Source of the DNA: an uncultured Paracoccaceae bacterium
Lineage (GTDB): Bacteria > Pseudomonadota > Alphaproteobacteria > Rhodobacterales > Rhodobacteraceae
Direction of reading: 5' to 3'
DNA: 64,000 bases
Assembly (NCBI GenBank): GCA_943787985.1
Contig: CALSOO010000001.1
Coordinates: 199,001 to 263,000, forward strand
Part shown: positions 10,098 to 17,835 of the stretch, piece by piece
Layout of the letters: the number at the start of each line of letters is the position of its first letter
Position numbering within the stretch: the first letter of the stretch is position 1
Made by a program: the position numbers and the translations under genes
The notes under the pieces: generated by a model
What the model was told of the DNA's origin: nothing
The model's input: the letters and a program-made list of their open reading frames with translations, nothing else
The model's database searches: none

Positions 10098-11525
10098 TCA
10101 GGACGGGCCAACCATGAAGCAGGTCACATTGCGGGACTTCAAGCGTCGACACGCCAGATCGGCCTGTTCACGCGACATTCCAAGGAAGTTCGCGTCAAAC
10201 CCTTGAGGACGGCGCACGACTTTGCGCAATGTGCCATCCAATGTCGACATTTCCGCCAGCGCAGTTTTCAGCAAGACTTTCTCGGCTTTGAAGCGACTGG
10301 TGTAGCGGCCTACGTTGATGCCCCAATGACGACCGCCCGAAGTCGATAGGCGGGTGACCACTTCAGGGGCCGGTTGGGCACGGGCCAAAACAAGGTTCGC
10401 AGGTCGCGGGTTGGGGCGCATGGTGACGACCTGTGCAACAAGCGCTTTGGCAGGTTTCGCAGCGGGCGATGTTTTTTGTGCTTCGGCCAGCGCGGTCTGG
10501 ATATCGTCAGACAAAACTGTTGTGGTCGTGACTGCCGCGGCGGCCAGGACAACAGGCGCTTCTGGCGCGCTCGGGCGTGTTTTGGGGCGGATGCTTTTTT
10601 TGACTGCGCCACTCACACGGATGGTTTTGCCTGCCCCTTTGGGGGCCACGCCATTGTCCGCGATGTATGCAGGTGCTGAAGGTTTGCGCACGGGAGCGTT
10701 GGACGGGGCACGACGAAAGCCAAGATCAAGCAATTCCGCGATTTTCGCGTTGCGCGCTGCAGTGGATTTTCCACCGAACACGGTCGCGATGATACGTTCG
10801 TTGCCGCGCTGGGCAGAGGAGACCAAGTTAAAGCCTGCCGCACGGGTGTAGCCGGTTTTGATACCGTCCGCGCCGTGATAGTTCGACAGGAAGCGGCGGT
10901 TGGTGTTGGCCACTTCGCGGATACCCGCATTCGTGGATTTGCGCGAGAACAGGTTGTAATATTGGGGGTAGTCGTACAGCACATGGCGGCCCAGAATAGA
11001 CATGTCGCGGGCTGTGGACAGGTGGCCGCTGGCGGTAAGGCCGTGGGCATTTTTGAATGTTGTGCGGGTCATGCCCAATTGCTTTGCCGTGCGGGTCATA
11101 CGCCGCGTGAACTTTGCTTCGGACCCGGAAATGGCCTCTCCGATGGCTGTTGCGGCATCATTGGCAGATTTCACAGCGGCGGCACGGATCAAGTAGCGAA
11201 AGGCAATCGTTTGGCCGGCTTGCAAACCCAGTTTTGAAGGAGGTTCTGCAGCCGCGTTTTTGGAAATCCTGACTTTGGTGTCGAGCGAGATTTCACCGCG
11301 TTCGATCGCTTGAAATGCGACGTACAATGTCATCATTTTGGTCAGGGAGGCTGGATGCAAGCGCGTGTCCGCGTTGCGTGCATGCAAGACCTCTCCGGTG
11401 CGGGCATCCATGACGAATGCCGCATAAGGGGCCGCTATGGCGCTGAGTGGCACGACCACCAACATCCAAATTGCAGCGAATACAAATAGCCCAAAACGGG
11501 CCGGCGATATGTGCCGAGCCTTCAC
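10098..11525 (-). CDS. D-alanyl-D-alanine carboxypeptidase with C-terminal SPOR domain
   Basis: A 475-residue periplasmic penicillin-binding protein of the S11 family that trims D-Ala from peptidoglycan stem peptides. All three active-site motifs are present, counted from the GTG start: SLTK at 60-63, SAN at 120-122 and KTG at 223-225. A signal sequence or anchor spans about residues 10-32. A low-complexity Ala/Pro/Thr linker leads to a SPOR-like domain in the last 75 residues (GGRHWGINVGRYTSRFKAE), which binds denuded septal glycan. I prefer the GTG at 11525, preceded by AAAGGCAGG; the frame is open about 53 codons further, but that stretch is unusually basic and unlikely. Confidence 0.9.
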   Translation of the reverse strand: MKARHISPARFGLFVFAAIWMLVVVPLSAIAAPYAAFVMDARTGEVLHARNADTRLHPASLTKMMTLYVAFQAIERGEISLDTKVRISKNAAAEPPSKLGLQAGQTIAFRYLIRAAAVKSANDAATAIGEAISGSEAKFTRRMTRTAKQLGMTRTTFKNAHGLTASGHLSTARDMSILGRHVLYDYPQYYNLFSRKSTNAGIREVANTNRRFLSNYHGADGIKTGYTRAAGFNLVSSAQRGNERIIATVFGGKSTAARNAKIAELLDLGFRRAPSNAPVRKPSAPAYIADNGVAPKGAGKTIRVSGAVKKSIRPKTRPSAPEAPVVLAAAAVTTTTVLSDDIQTALAEAQKTSPAAKPAKALVAQVVTMRPNPRPANLVLARAQPAPEVVTRLSTSGGRHWGINVGRYTSRFKAEKVLLKTALAEMSTLDGTLRKVVRRPQGFDANFLGMSREQADLACRRLKSRNVTCFMVGPS

Positions 11526-11740
11526 GATGAACCTGCCTTTTTTTCTGCCTCTGGACCGTCGATTATTTCGACGTGCCCTTATTTTTATGAGCAAAAGATA
11601 GCACAGTTCCCCGTTTCGATAAACCCTTAGAAAGGCTGGATTAACCAGTTTTTTGGGACAATCGCTTTCAACATATAGGGGCAAGCCCCCTCAAAGCCGC
11701 TAAACCCGCGATTGTGGCAAGAATGTGGCGGCGATGCTTC

Positions 11741-12067
11741 TTAACCGGGGTGCATGTTTGTCACGTAAGTGTTCGCCGAAAAGGAAACGGAAAGCGAAAA
11801 GGCACAAGGTGCATTAATGTGCGACTTGATGCAGGCTTCAAGGTCCTTCAGCAGGGCTGCCATAAAGGCGGCATCGCGGTGCGCTTTGGGCAGCATCGAG
11901 ACCTCAAAGATAAGATGCGTGTGATGAAACACTGCCGCAGGATAGGCGCGGCCTTTGCACATGCCGGACCCTGCGTCGTGGGCCTGAATGGTGGCCTCGA
12001 CATCTGCGAGGATGGCGGCGGCATCGATTTCCAGATCGGTTGAATACTTCAATTCGGCGTGGGGCAT
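11741..12067 (-). CDS. 5-carboxymethyl-2-hydroxymuconate isomerase family protein
   Basis: A 108-residue small tautomerase-like protein starting MPHAELKYS; removal of Met would expose the catalytic Pro typical of the CHMI/tautomerase superfamily. CHMI acts in homoprotocatechuate degradation, but no other genes of that pathway are in the window, so the true substrate may differ. It starts 5 bases after the HAD hydrolase stop, so the two probably form an operon. Confidence 0.8.
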   Translation of the reverse strand: MPHAELKYSTDLEIDAAAILADVEATIQAHDAGSGMCKGRAYPAAVFHHTHLIFEVSMLPKAHRDAAFMAALLKDLEACIKSHINAPCAFSLSVSFSANTYVTNMHPG

Positions 12068-12072
12068 TCGGG

Positions 12073-12780
12073 TTATCCTTTGGGTATCGTAGACAAGAGG
12101 GCTGGCACGTCGCCCAAGTCCCGCAAGGCGCGATAGCGGGGGTGGTGTTCGGGGGTTTCGGCGTGCTCCAGATCCCACGCCAGATCATGCGGCACAAAAA
12201 TGCCCCATCCCCCCGCATCCAACATAGGGCAGACATCGGATTTCATCGAATTGCCTATCATCATACTGCGCGCTGCCCCCTCGCCATGCTGCTCGAAAAT
12301 CCGGGTGTAGGCCTCAGGCGTTTTGTGGGACACGATTTCTACCCCGTCAAACAAGTCACCCAGCCCTGATTGTGCGACTTTGCGTTCCTGGTCCAACAAG
12401 TCACCTTTGGTGATGACCAGAACACGACCAAAACCCTTGGCGCTGACGACGGCCTCGCGCGCGTGGGGCAACAGTTCGATCGGATAGGCCAGCATCTCTT
12501 TACCGGCATCGATCAGTTGGGCAATCACCGACTGAGGGACGCGGTTGTCTGTGACTTCAAGGGCGGTTTCGATCATGGAAAGAACAAAACCTTTTATCCC
12601 GAAACCATAGCGCTGGATGTTGCGTCGCTCTGCTTGCAGCAAGCGGTCCATCAGGTCAGGACCCTCCATATGCTCCGCCAAAAGTGCTGCGAAATGGTCT
12701 TGGGTCAGCTTGAAAAAACGCTCGTTGTGCCACAGCGTATCGTCCGCATCGAATGCAATTGTTGAAATACTCTGTGTCAT
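12073..12780 (-). CDS. HAD family hydrolase
   Basis: A 235-residue haloacid-dehalogenase-superfamily hydrolase. Motif I is FDADDTLW (nucleophile D11, acid D13), with the conserved lysine in VITKGD and the motif IV region near [14 protein letters not shown] helical cap lies between motifs I and II. The family mostly consists of small-molecule phosphatases; the substrate cannot be told from sequence. The isomerase gene follows immediately. Its start faces clpS, transcribed divergently from a shared gap of about 90 bases. Confidence 0.85.
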   Translation of the reverse strand: MTQSISTIAFDADDTLWHNERFFKLTQDHFAALLAEHMEGPDLMDRLLQAERRNIQRYGFGIKGFVLSMIETALEVTDNRVPQSVIAQLIDAGKEMLAYPIELLPHAREAVVSAKGFGRVLVITKGDLLDQERKVAQSGLGDLFDGVEIVSHKTPEAYTRIFEQHGEGAARSMMIGNSMKSDVCPMLDAGGWGIFVPHDLAWDLEHAETPEHHPRYRALRDLGDVPALLSTIPKG

Positions 12781-12868
12781 CTTTGCGCCTCGGCCCTTTT
12801 CTCATGGTGGGAACACGTTATATAACGCCACGCAACACCTACACACCAGATTCTTGAGCGGAGCATTC

Positions 12869-13210
12869 ATGAAGCTTGATGCAACCATGATGGCGAACAC
12901 GTCGAACGATGATAACGACACGTCCGTCATCACCGAGACAAAGCCGAAAACCAAGCGGCCGCCGATGTATAAGGTGATGTTGCTGAACGATGATTTCACG
13001 CCGATGGAGTTTGTCGTGTTGGTTCTGGAGCGGTTTTTCGGGCTCAACCACGCCCAAGCGTTCGAGATCATGTTGACCGTGCACAAAAAAGGGTTGGCCG
13101 TGGTGGGTGTTTTCAGTCATGAGATCGCCGAGACCAAAGTGGGCCAAGTGATGGATTTTGCACGCCGCCACCAGCACCCGCTGCAATGCACCATGGAAAA
13201 AGAAGAATAA
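12869..13210 (+). CDS. clpS: ATP-dependent Clp protease adaptor ClpS
   Basis: A 113-residue N-end-rule adaptor that delivers substrates with bulky N-terminal residues to ClpAP. The core is unmistakable: [39 protein letters not shown]. The hydrophobic pocket residues of the N-degron site lie in NDDFTPMEF and the following helix. The acidic, flexible N-terminal tail of about 35 residues is normal. I chose the ATG at 12869; an in-frame ATG pair 18-21 bases later is an alternative. The methyltransferase gene begins 4 bases after its stop. Confidence 0.95.
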   Translation: MKLDATMMANTSNDDNDTSVITETKPKTKRPPMYKVMLLNDDFTPMEFVVLVLERFFGLNHAQAFEIMLTVHKKGLAVVGVFSHEIAETKVGQVMDFARRHQHPLQCTMEKEE

Positions 13211-13214
13211 TCAA

Positions 13215-14207
13215 ATGATTGGCGCTCGATTGCCCCTTGCCCTCGACGGGGGCGGTTTGGCCGTGCCTGTGTCCGGGCGTATCTGTGTGTTTCACCCTGC
13301 GTCAGATGCAGACCTGAGCGCTTTGCCGCGCGAACAGGTGGATGTGATACAACCCTTCAAACCTGTGCACGATGTGTTCGAGACCGCAGGATATGCCTGT
13401 GATGTGAGCCCTCAAGTGCGCTATGCCATGAGTGTTGTGTGTCTGCCCCGCGCCAAAGCCGAAGCGTTGGCCTTGCTTGCTCAAGCCACCGCTTGCACCG
13501 ACGGGCCTGTTTTGATCGACGGGCAAAAAACCGATGGCGCGGATTCGATTCTGAAGGCGTTGAAGAAACGCGCGCAGGTGCATGGCCCCGTCAACAAAGC
13601 CCACGGCAAGTTGTTTTGGCTCAATGACCCGCTTGATCTGTCTGATTGGATTGCGGGCCCGGAACTCACGGATGGCGGGTTCTGGACCGCGCCGGGTGTG
13701 TTTTCGGCAGATGAAGTTGATGTGGCATCTGCATTGCTTGCGGATGCCTTGCCCGAGAAAATGGGCCGGAAGGTTGCGGATTTCGGGGCCGGTTGGGGAT
13801 TTTTGTCGGCGCATATCCTGACAAAGCAAAACGTCGAAGAAGTGCATCTGGTCGAGGCCAACCACATGGCGCTGGAATGTGCCAAGCGCAACGTGACCGA
13901 CCCGCGCGCCCTATACCATTGGGCGGACGCGATGGTGTGGAAGCCAAAAACCAAGCTGGATACGATTGTGATGAACCCGCCGTTTCATATGGGGCGTGCC
14001 GCAGATCCTGCGCTGGGACGTGCGTTTATTTCGGCGGCGGCCCGTTTGCTGGCACCGTCCGGCCAGTTGTGGATGGTGGCCAATCGCCATCTCCCTTATG
14101 AAGACACGCTGGCGCAGCATTTTGTGAAAACCGTTGATTTGGGCGGCGATGCGCGGTTCAAATTGGTGCACGCGTTGCGCCCCAAACAGCCAAAGCGCAT
14201 GGGCTAG
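13215..14207 (+). CDS. RsmC-like class I SAM-dependent methyltransferase
   Basis: A 330-residue protein with a degenerate N-terminal half and a C-terminal Rossmann methyltransferase domain. The SAM motif is VADFGAGWGFLSAHIL near residue 190, and NPPFHMG near residue 255 is the N6/N2-methylase (N/D)PP(F/Y) motif. This two-domain layout is that of RsmC/RsmD-type 16S rRNA guanine-N2 methyltransferases; RsmC modifies G1207. The ATG at 13215 lies 4 bases after clpS, whose A/G-rich end (GAAAAAGAAGAA) supplies the ribosome site, suggesting coupling. The assignment to a specific rRNA base is by family only. Confidence 0.82.
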   Translation: MIGARLPLALDGGGLAVPVSGRICVFHPASDADLSALPREQVDVIQPFKPVHDVFETAGYACDVSPQVRYAMSVVCLPRAKAEALALLAQATACTDGPVLIDGQKTDGADSILKALKKRAQVHGPVNKAHGKLFWLNDPLDLSDWIAGPELTDGGFWTAPGVFSADEVDVASALLADALPEKMGRKVADFGAGWGFLSAHILTKQNVEEVHLVEANHMALECAKRNVTDPRALYHWADAMVWKPKTKLDTIVMNPPFHMGRAADPALGRAFISAAARLLAPSGQLWMVANRHLPYEDTLAQHFVKTVDLGGDARFKLVHALRPKQPKRMG

Positions 14208-14225
14208 CCAGAAGGACAGCATCAG

Positions 14226-15026
14226 ATGGGTTTCAATATCCAAGGAAAGACCGTCATTGTGACGGGTGCGGCCAATGGCATTGGTCTGTCGATTGCCCGT
14301 GAATTCGCAGATCGCGGCGCCAATGTGATGTGCGCTGACATGGACGAAGCCCGGCTCAAAAAGGAATTGGGCGAAGCGCTTGATGAAGGCAACATGCGCT
14401 ATTTCGCAGGGGATTTGCGCCAACGCCTGACCATTGCCAACCTGATTTCTGCAACCATCGACGCTTTTGAGCAGGTGGACATTCTGGTCAATGCTTCGCG
14501 TCAGGTGATGACCACTGATCCGATGGATGTCGAAGACGACTCTGTGAGTGTTTTGCTGGAACAAAATATGATGACTGCGTTGCGTTTGACCCAGCATGTG
14601 GCCAAGCGCATGATCAAGCAGTCCGAAGGCCAAGAGACAGGGCAGGCGGGATCGATTGTGAACTTGTCCTCGATCGCTGCGCACCGCTCGCAGCCACAGT
14701 TGTTGGGCTATTCGATTGCGTCTGCCGCGATGGAGCAGATGACCCGTTCGATGGCTTTGGCGTTGGCGCCTCATCGAATTCGCGTCAACGCCGTGGCTTT
14801 TGGCTCTGTCATGTCGGCGTCGCTGAAGTCTTCGGTCAAAGAAAACAGTGAGTGGCGCGATGATATCGAGGGCCATACGCCGTTGGGCCGCATTGCCGGT
14901 CCGGGCGAGTTGGTCGATGCGGTGCAGTTTCTGGCTTGCGAAAGCTCCAGTTTCATGACGGGCGAGGTCGTGACCGTCGATGGCGGCCGCAGCCTGTTGG
15001 ATGCCGTTGGCGCTCCTGCACACTAG
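14226..15026 (+). CDS. SDR family oxidoreductase
   Basis: A 266-residue short-chain dehydrogenase. It has the cofactor motif TGAANGIG near residue 14, NASR in place of NNAG, catalytic Ser in VNLSSIAAHRSQ and a C-terminal GEVVTVDGG typical of FabG-like enzymes. The usual YxxxK appears as YSIASAAMEQ: Tyr is present but the lysine four positions on is replaced by alanine, so catalysis may be altered. The gene starts 18 bases after the methyltransferase stop. The substrate is unknown. Confidence 0.82.
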   Translation: MGFNIQGKTVIVTGAANGIGLSIAREFADRGANVMCADMDEARLKKELGEALDEGNMRYFAGDLRQRLTIANLISATIDAFEQVDILVNASRQVMTTDPMDVEDDSVSVLLEQNMMTALRLTQHVAKRMIKQSEGQETGQAGSIVNLSSIAAHRSQPQLLGYSIASAAMEQMTRSMALALAPHRIRVNAVAFGSVMSASLKSSVKENSEWRDDIEGHTPLGRIAGPGELVDAVQFLACESSSFMTGEVVTVDGGRSLLDAVGAPAH

Positions 15027-15057
15027 GGCTTTCCTCTGTTTCCGGTTTCGGGTTAGA

Positions 15058-15081
15058 AAGTGTCAACCAAACAAGACACTT
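15058..15081. promoter_or_regulatory. PpsR/CrtJ-like palindrome before hemF
   Basis: AAGTGTC at 15058-15064 is mirrored by GACACTT at 15075-15081. Inside it lies TGT-N12-ACA, the spacing of PpsR/CrtJ operators; the inner half is TGTCA with AGACA as partner, one base off the best consensus. It lies just ahead of the preferred hemF ATG (15099). The binding protein is inferred from the motif only. Confidence 0.5.
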
Positions 15082-15098
15082 TTGCCGGGGCCCAAGCT

Positions 15099-15992
15099 AT
15101 GACTGAAGATTTCGACACCGAAAAAACCCGTGCGTCGGCATGGTTTCGTGAATTGCGCGATCAGATCGTGGCGTCTTTTGAGCAACTTGAAAACAACCAC
15201 TTGGATGGGCCGATGTCAGATGCCCCTATCGGGCGTTTCGAGGTGTCCGAGACCAAACGCACCTCTGATGATGGCAGCGATGCTGGTGGAGGCCTGATGA
15301 GCGTGATGCGCGGGGGGCGGGTGTTTGAAAAAGTGGGTGTGAATATTTCAACGGTTTATGGAACCCTGGGCGCGCGCGCCCAGAACGCCATGGCGGCCCG
15401 CAAGGGTATACCCGGTATGAAGGATGACCCGCGCTTTTGGGCGGCGGGAATTTCTTTGGTTGCGCATATGCAGAACCCTCATGCGCCTGCTGTTCACATG
15501 AACACGCGCATGTTCTGGACCCCGCATGCATGGTGGTTCGGGGGTGGTTCCGATTTGAACCCCTGTCTGGAATACAGTGAAGACACGGCCCATTTCCATG
15601 CAACCCAACAGAGCCATTTGGACCCGCATGGCGCTGATCTTTATCCGCGTCTCAAGGAATGGGCGGACGAGTATTTTTACATTCCCCACCGCAACCGTGC
15701 GCGCGGTGTTGGCGGTATCTTTATGGATGATCACTGCACGGGCGATTGGGAGGCCGATTTTGCGTTGACCCAAGACATTGGACGTGCGTTTTTGCCAGCC
15801 TACGTGCCGCTTGTTGAAAAGCGTCGCGTGCAGGATTGGTCGGAGGCGGACAAGGACGCCCAGCTGGTCCACCGTGGTCTCTATGCCGAGTATAATCTGG
15901 TCTATGATCGAGGCACCAAGTTTGGTTTGGAAACCGGCCATGATGCGAATGCGGTGTTGATGAGTCTGCCGCCTTTGGCCAAATGGGTGTGA
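15099..15992 (+). CDS. hemF: Oxygen-dependent coproporphyrinogen III oxidase
   Basis: A 297-residue HemF that decarboxylates two propionates of coproporphyrinogen III to give protoporphyrinogen IX, using O2. The family signature region is clear: HMNTRMFWTPHAWWFGGGSDLNPC and, further on, FYIPHRNRARGVGGIFMDD. The frame is also open from a GTG at 15060, but that start lies inside a palindrome and has a poorly spaced ribosome site, so the ATG at 15099 is preferred. No oxygen-independent HemN is in the window. A possible PpsR site suggests coupling to photopigment or tetrapyrrole control. Confidence 0.93.
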   Translation: MTEDFDTEKTRASAWFRELRDQIVASFEQLENNHLDGPMSDAPIGRFEVSETKRTSDDGSDAGGGLMSVMRGGRVFEKVGVNISTVYGTLGARAQNAMAARKGIPGMKDDPRFWAAGISLVAHMQNPHAPAVHMNTRMFWTPHAWWFGGGSDLNPCLEYSEDTAHFHATQQSHLDPHGADLYPRLKEWADEYFYIPHRNRARGVGGIFMDDHCTGDWEADFALTQDIGRAFLPAYVPLVEKRRVQDWSEADKDAQLVHRGLYAEYNLVYDRGTKFGLETGHDANAVLMSLPPLAKWV

Positions 15993-16019
15993 CGCCGTGC
16001 GGCGCTCTTTGCTGAAGCA

Positions 16020-16074
16020 AAGACGCCCCGCCCACCGTCCCGCAGTGTTATGGCGTGCGGGGTGGTAGGCGTCT
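16020..16074. repeat. Large imperfect hairpin after hemF
   Basis: AGACGCC at the left is matched by GGCGTCT at the right, with further pairing inside (CCACC with GGTGG, CCCGCA with TGCGGG). It follows hemF and overlaps the end of the GNAT remnant on the other strand. It may act as a shared 3'-end structure; there is no T-run, so it is not a standard intrinsic terminator. Confidence 0.5.
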
Positions 16075-16221
16075 GATCTGGAGTCCATGCTTTTGGTCTG
16101 CCGAGTACCCTAATTTTTCGCAAAACCCCTTTGTGCCAGTGTCTTGACCCGTTCTCAGCATGATTTTGTAGGCGTTTGCGTCCCATGCTTGCCTGTTCGG
16201 AAGCGTCATGATTTGCTCCAT
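16048..16221 (-). pseudogene. GNAT acetyltransferase remnant, C-terminal third
   Basis: Reading the minus strand from 16221 gives 57 codons that include AWDANAYKIMLRTGQ, then GFCEKLGYSADQKHGLQIRR, and end at a TAA at 16048. This is the last strand-helix part of a GNAT acetyltransferase (normal pattern YKIMLLTG...GFYEKLGF...IRR). The acetyl-CoA-binding motif and everything before it are missing. The matching N-terminal part is found on the same strand at about 17836-18020, so this is one gene broken by the DNA between. Family assignment rests on the sequence pattern alone. Confidence 0.7.
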
Positions 16222-16250
16222 CTACCCTTTGTTTTAGTGTTCTGGAAGTG

Positions 16251-16394
16251 TCACGCTATTTCCGATGAGCGCGTATGCATTGCCGGATCACCAACGGAAT
16301 CGTTGATCCATGCAATGTTAGCTGCCTCTTCCAGCAAAGGTTTCAGAGCAAGCTTGCCGATCCGGCCGAGACCACTAAGCGCAAAAACTGTCAA
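16251..16394 (-). pseudogene. Glyceraldehyde-3-phosphate dehydrogenase relic (N-terminus only), likely ars-operon type
   Basis: From a TTG at 16394, preceded by a perfect AGGAGGTGAG ribosome site, the minus strand encodes 47 residues: TVFALSGLGRIGKLALKPLL, then NIAWINDSVGDPAMH, before the reading breaks into TRSSEIA and a stop. GLGRIGK is the NAD-binding loop of GAPDH, and the intact family would continue AHLLEFDSVHG. The rest of the gene is gone. Its place behind arsR recalls arsR-gapdh-arsJ arsenate operons, where GAPDH makes 1-arseno-3-phosphoglycerate for export. No arsJ is present. The ribosome site and start are preserved, so decay may be recent. Confidence 0.65.
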
Positions 16395-16467
16395 GGCTCA
16401 CCTCCTGTTTGATTGGTTAGTGTTCGCTCTGAAACCGAGCAATTAATGTGATGGATTGTTAACTTTT

Positions 16468-16493
16468 TGCAGGCCATCTTTAGCAGGCCTGCA
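16468..16493. repeat. Hairpin in the gap between arsR and the GAPDH relic
   Basis: TGCAGGCC and GGCCTGCA form an 8-bp perfect stem around a 10-base loop. Neither strand has a T-run after the stem, so it is not a classic terminator. The 262-base gap 16395-16656 around it is AT-rich (25 G/C of 60 in 16441-16500) and holds no gene I can support. Confidence 0.5.
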
Positions 16494-16656
16494 AGCTGTG
16501 TTCTAAAGTTAGGGCAGAGTTAGAAGCTACACACCAGACTTTTTCCTTCATCACGAAATGATTTATAAATCCGGTTGTTCGCGCCCGAATTTCTAAAGCA
16601 GGTTCAGTCATAACTATATCCCTGCGTTTATGGTTGTTTTTGAGTTTGAAAATTAT

Positions 16657-16986
16657 TCATGCGAAGCTTTTCTCACCTGGGTTCACAGCGGAACAGCATT
16701 CCGACGTAAGAAAGGAGATCGTCTGGTTCATGACGTTAAAGTTCGCAGTGTTCACCATCTGCCGTCCGTAACGTTCTTGGTTCACCAAATTTGCATCAAC
16801 GAGAATTTTCAAATGATAAGCCATAGTAGATGGTGCTATTTCCAAGCACTGCAAAATTTCGCTTACATTCAGTCCTTCGCTGCCTGCTTTTACAAGCAAT
16901 CTAAAGATTTCCAACCTCGCTTGATGCCCCAAAGCATCAAGCGAGGTTGCCGCGCGGTGAAGGTCGGTGGGTGCTTTTTGAGACAT
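16657..16986 (-). CDS. arsR: ArsR family transcriptional repressor, vicinal-cysteine type
   Basis: A 109-residue winged-helix repressor. The helix-turn-helix covers about residues 38-65 (NVSEILQCLEIAPSTMAYHL). C97 and C98, in FLTSECCSAV near the C-terminus, resemble the paired cysteines that bind As(III) or methylarsenite in C-terminal-type ArsR proteins. Binding of arsenite would release the operator. A palindrome AACTA-N6-TAGTT lies 10 bases before its start and recurs before the stress-protein gene upstream. It is followed by a GAPDH relic. The metalloid specificity is inferred from the cysteine pair and context, not shown. Confidence 0.85.
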   Translation of the reverse strand: MSQKAPTDLHRAATSLDALGHQARLEIFRLLVKAGSEGLNVSEILQCLEIAPSTMAYHLKILVDANLVNQERYGRQMVNTANFNVMNQTISFLTSECCSAVNPGEKSFA

Positions 16987-16996
16987 AAGTTTTAAT

Positions 16997-17012
16997 AACT
17001 ACATTGCTAGTT
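16997..17012. promoter_or_regulatory. Candidate ArsR operator before arsR
   Basis: An inverted repeat AACTA-CATTGC-TAGTT, extendable to ATAACTA on the left. The same AACTA-N6-TAGTT arrangement occurs at 17581-17596 before the neighbouring gene, so both genes probably answer to one repressor. Confidence 0.6.
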
Positions 17013-17042
17013 TTGTGAACGTAAAGACTTTGATTTCAAGCG

Positions 17043-17513
17043 CTATGCGCCTGACAAAACCGTGAGCCCGCATCGCTTATCAAGACTGTTAGGCAAAGAG
17101 GGGGCAAAGAGATGCGCCAGACGGAATTTCGATCGGGGCTTTCCTATCATGACTAGATCGGCAACCTCCATACGCGCGATGTCACAAATCGCGGCAAGCG
17201 CGTTACCGCTGCGAGACAAACGATTTGTATTGGTCACGCCACTTTTCTGCGCATGCACGATTGCCTGATCCATACAGCTTTGGGTTTTGTTTTCGAGGTA
17301 AACGGGAAGGGGAAAGGTTATTCCTTCTATCCGTGAGTATTCGTTCAGTCTGTCACTTGGTGAAGGCCGAGTACCTGTCGCAAGAAAACTCAGTTTCGCT
17401 CCCAGGGCTTTTGCAAGCAAAGTCGCGCGACGCGCCATGCGGCAGGTTTCATCAGAACCGTCAATCCAACACAGGATATGTTCGTAGGCTTCGATTTCTT
17501 TCGTCATGTCCAA
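17043..17513 (-). CDS. Universal stress protein (UspA) family, divergent
   Basis: A 156-residue Usp-fold protein starting with the typical first strand, HILCWIDGSDETCRMARRA, and ending with a final strand like LTVLSGA. The glycine-rich ATP-binding loop of Usp proteins (G-2x-G-9x-G-S/T) is not recognisable; in its place is MIGKPRSKFRLAHLFAPSLP, so nucleotide binding is doubtful. It lies 56 bases upstream of arsR on the same strand, inside the segment that splits the GNAT gene, and carries its own copy of the putative ArsR operator 67 bases before the start. An ATG two codons downstream (17507) is an equally good start. Confidence 0.75.
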   Translation of the reverse strand: MDMTKEIEAYEHILCWIDGSDETCRMARRATLLAKALGAKLSFLATGTRPSPSDRLNEYSRIEGITFPLPVYLENKTQSCMDQAIVHAQKSGVTNTNRLSRSGNALAAICDIARMEVADLVMIGKPRSKFRLAHLFAPSLPNSLDKRCGLTVLSGA

Positions 17514-17835
17514 CTCCTTATATAGGCAATTAGGTGCAAGCGGCTCAGGAAGTACTTGCCTAAACTTGAAGAAGTTATATAACTAGTTTTATAGTTATGT
17601 TAAGAACAACAATCAATATGGATATTGCGTTCATCACGACGGCGAGGTCGGGCGAGAGCCAAGCATGCGCAAAGAAATTCCAAACGGCTGCCAAGTCCTA
17701 AATCGCAAAGCTGTCGTGCAAAATGCGAAGAATGTCCTAAACCTTTGCAAGCAAGCAAACAAACAAAAGGACAGCATATGAATATTCTTTCTACAAAGGT
17801 GTCGGCTGTTAAACTGTCACAGACAAAAGATATAG
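17514..17835. other. AT-rich intergenic stretch upstream of the stress-protein gene
   Basis: 322 bases without a supported gene. It contains the promoter region of the stress-protein gene and the AACTA-N6-TAGTT palindrome. I count 24 G/C of 60 in 17521-17580 and 18 of 60 in 17581-17640, well below the flanking genes. A 27-codon frame at 17779 with AAAGGACAGC upstream exists but has no recognisable product. Confidence 0.6.
17581..17596. promoter_or_regulatory. Candidate ArsR operator before the stress-protein gene
   Basis: AACTA-GTTTTA-TAGTT, with arms extending to a perfect seven bases (ATAACTA and TAGTTAT). It has the same spacing as the site before arsR. It sits in the promoter region of the minus-strand stress-protein gene. 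Confidence 0.6.

Noticed and set aside
9985..10206. A 73-residue frame between yejF and the carboxypeptidase gene
   Set aside because: Its second half is antisense to the carboxypeptidase C-terminus, with no ribosome site and no family resemblance.
13911..15023. A 370-residue open frame on the minus strand
   Set aside because: It is antisense to the methyltransferase end and the SDR gene, with biased composition.
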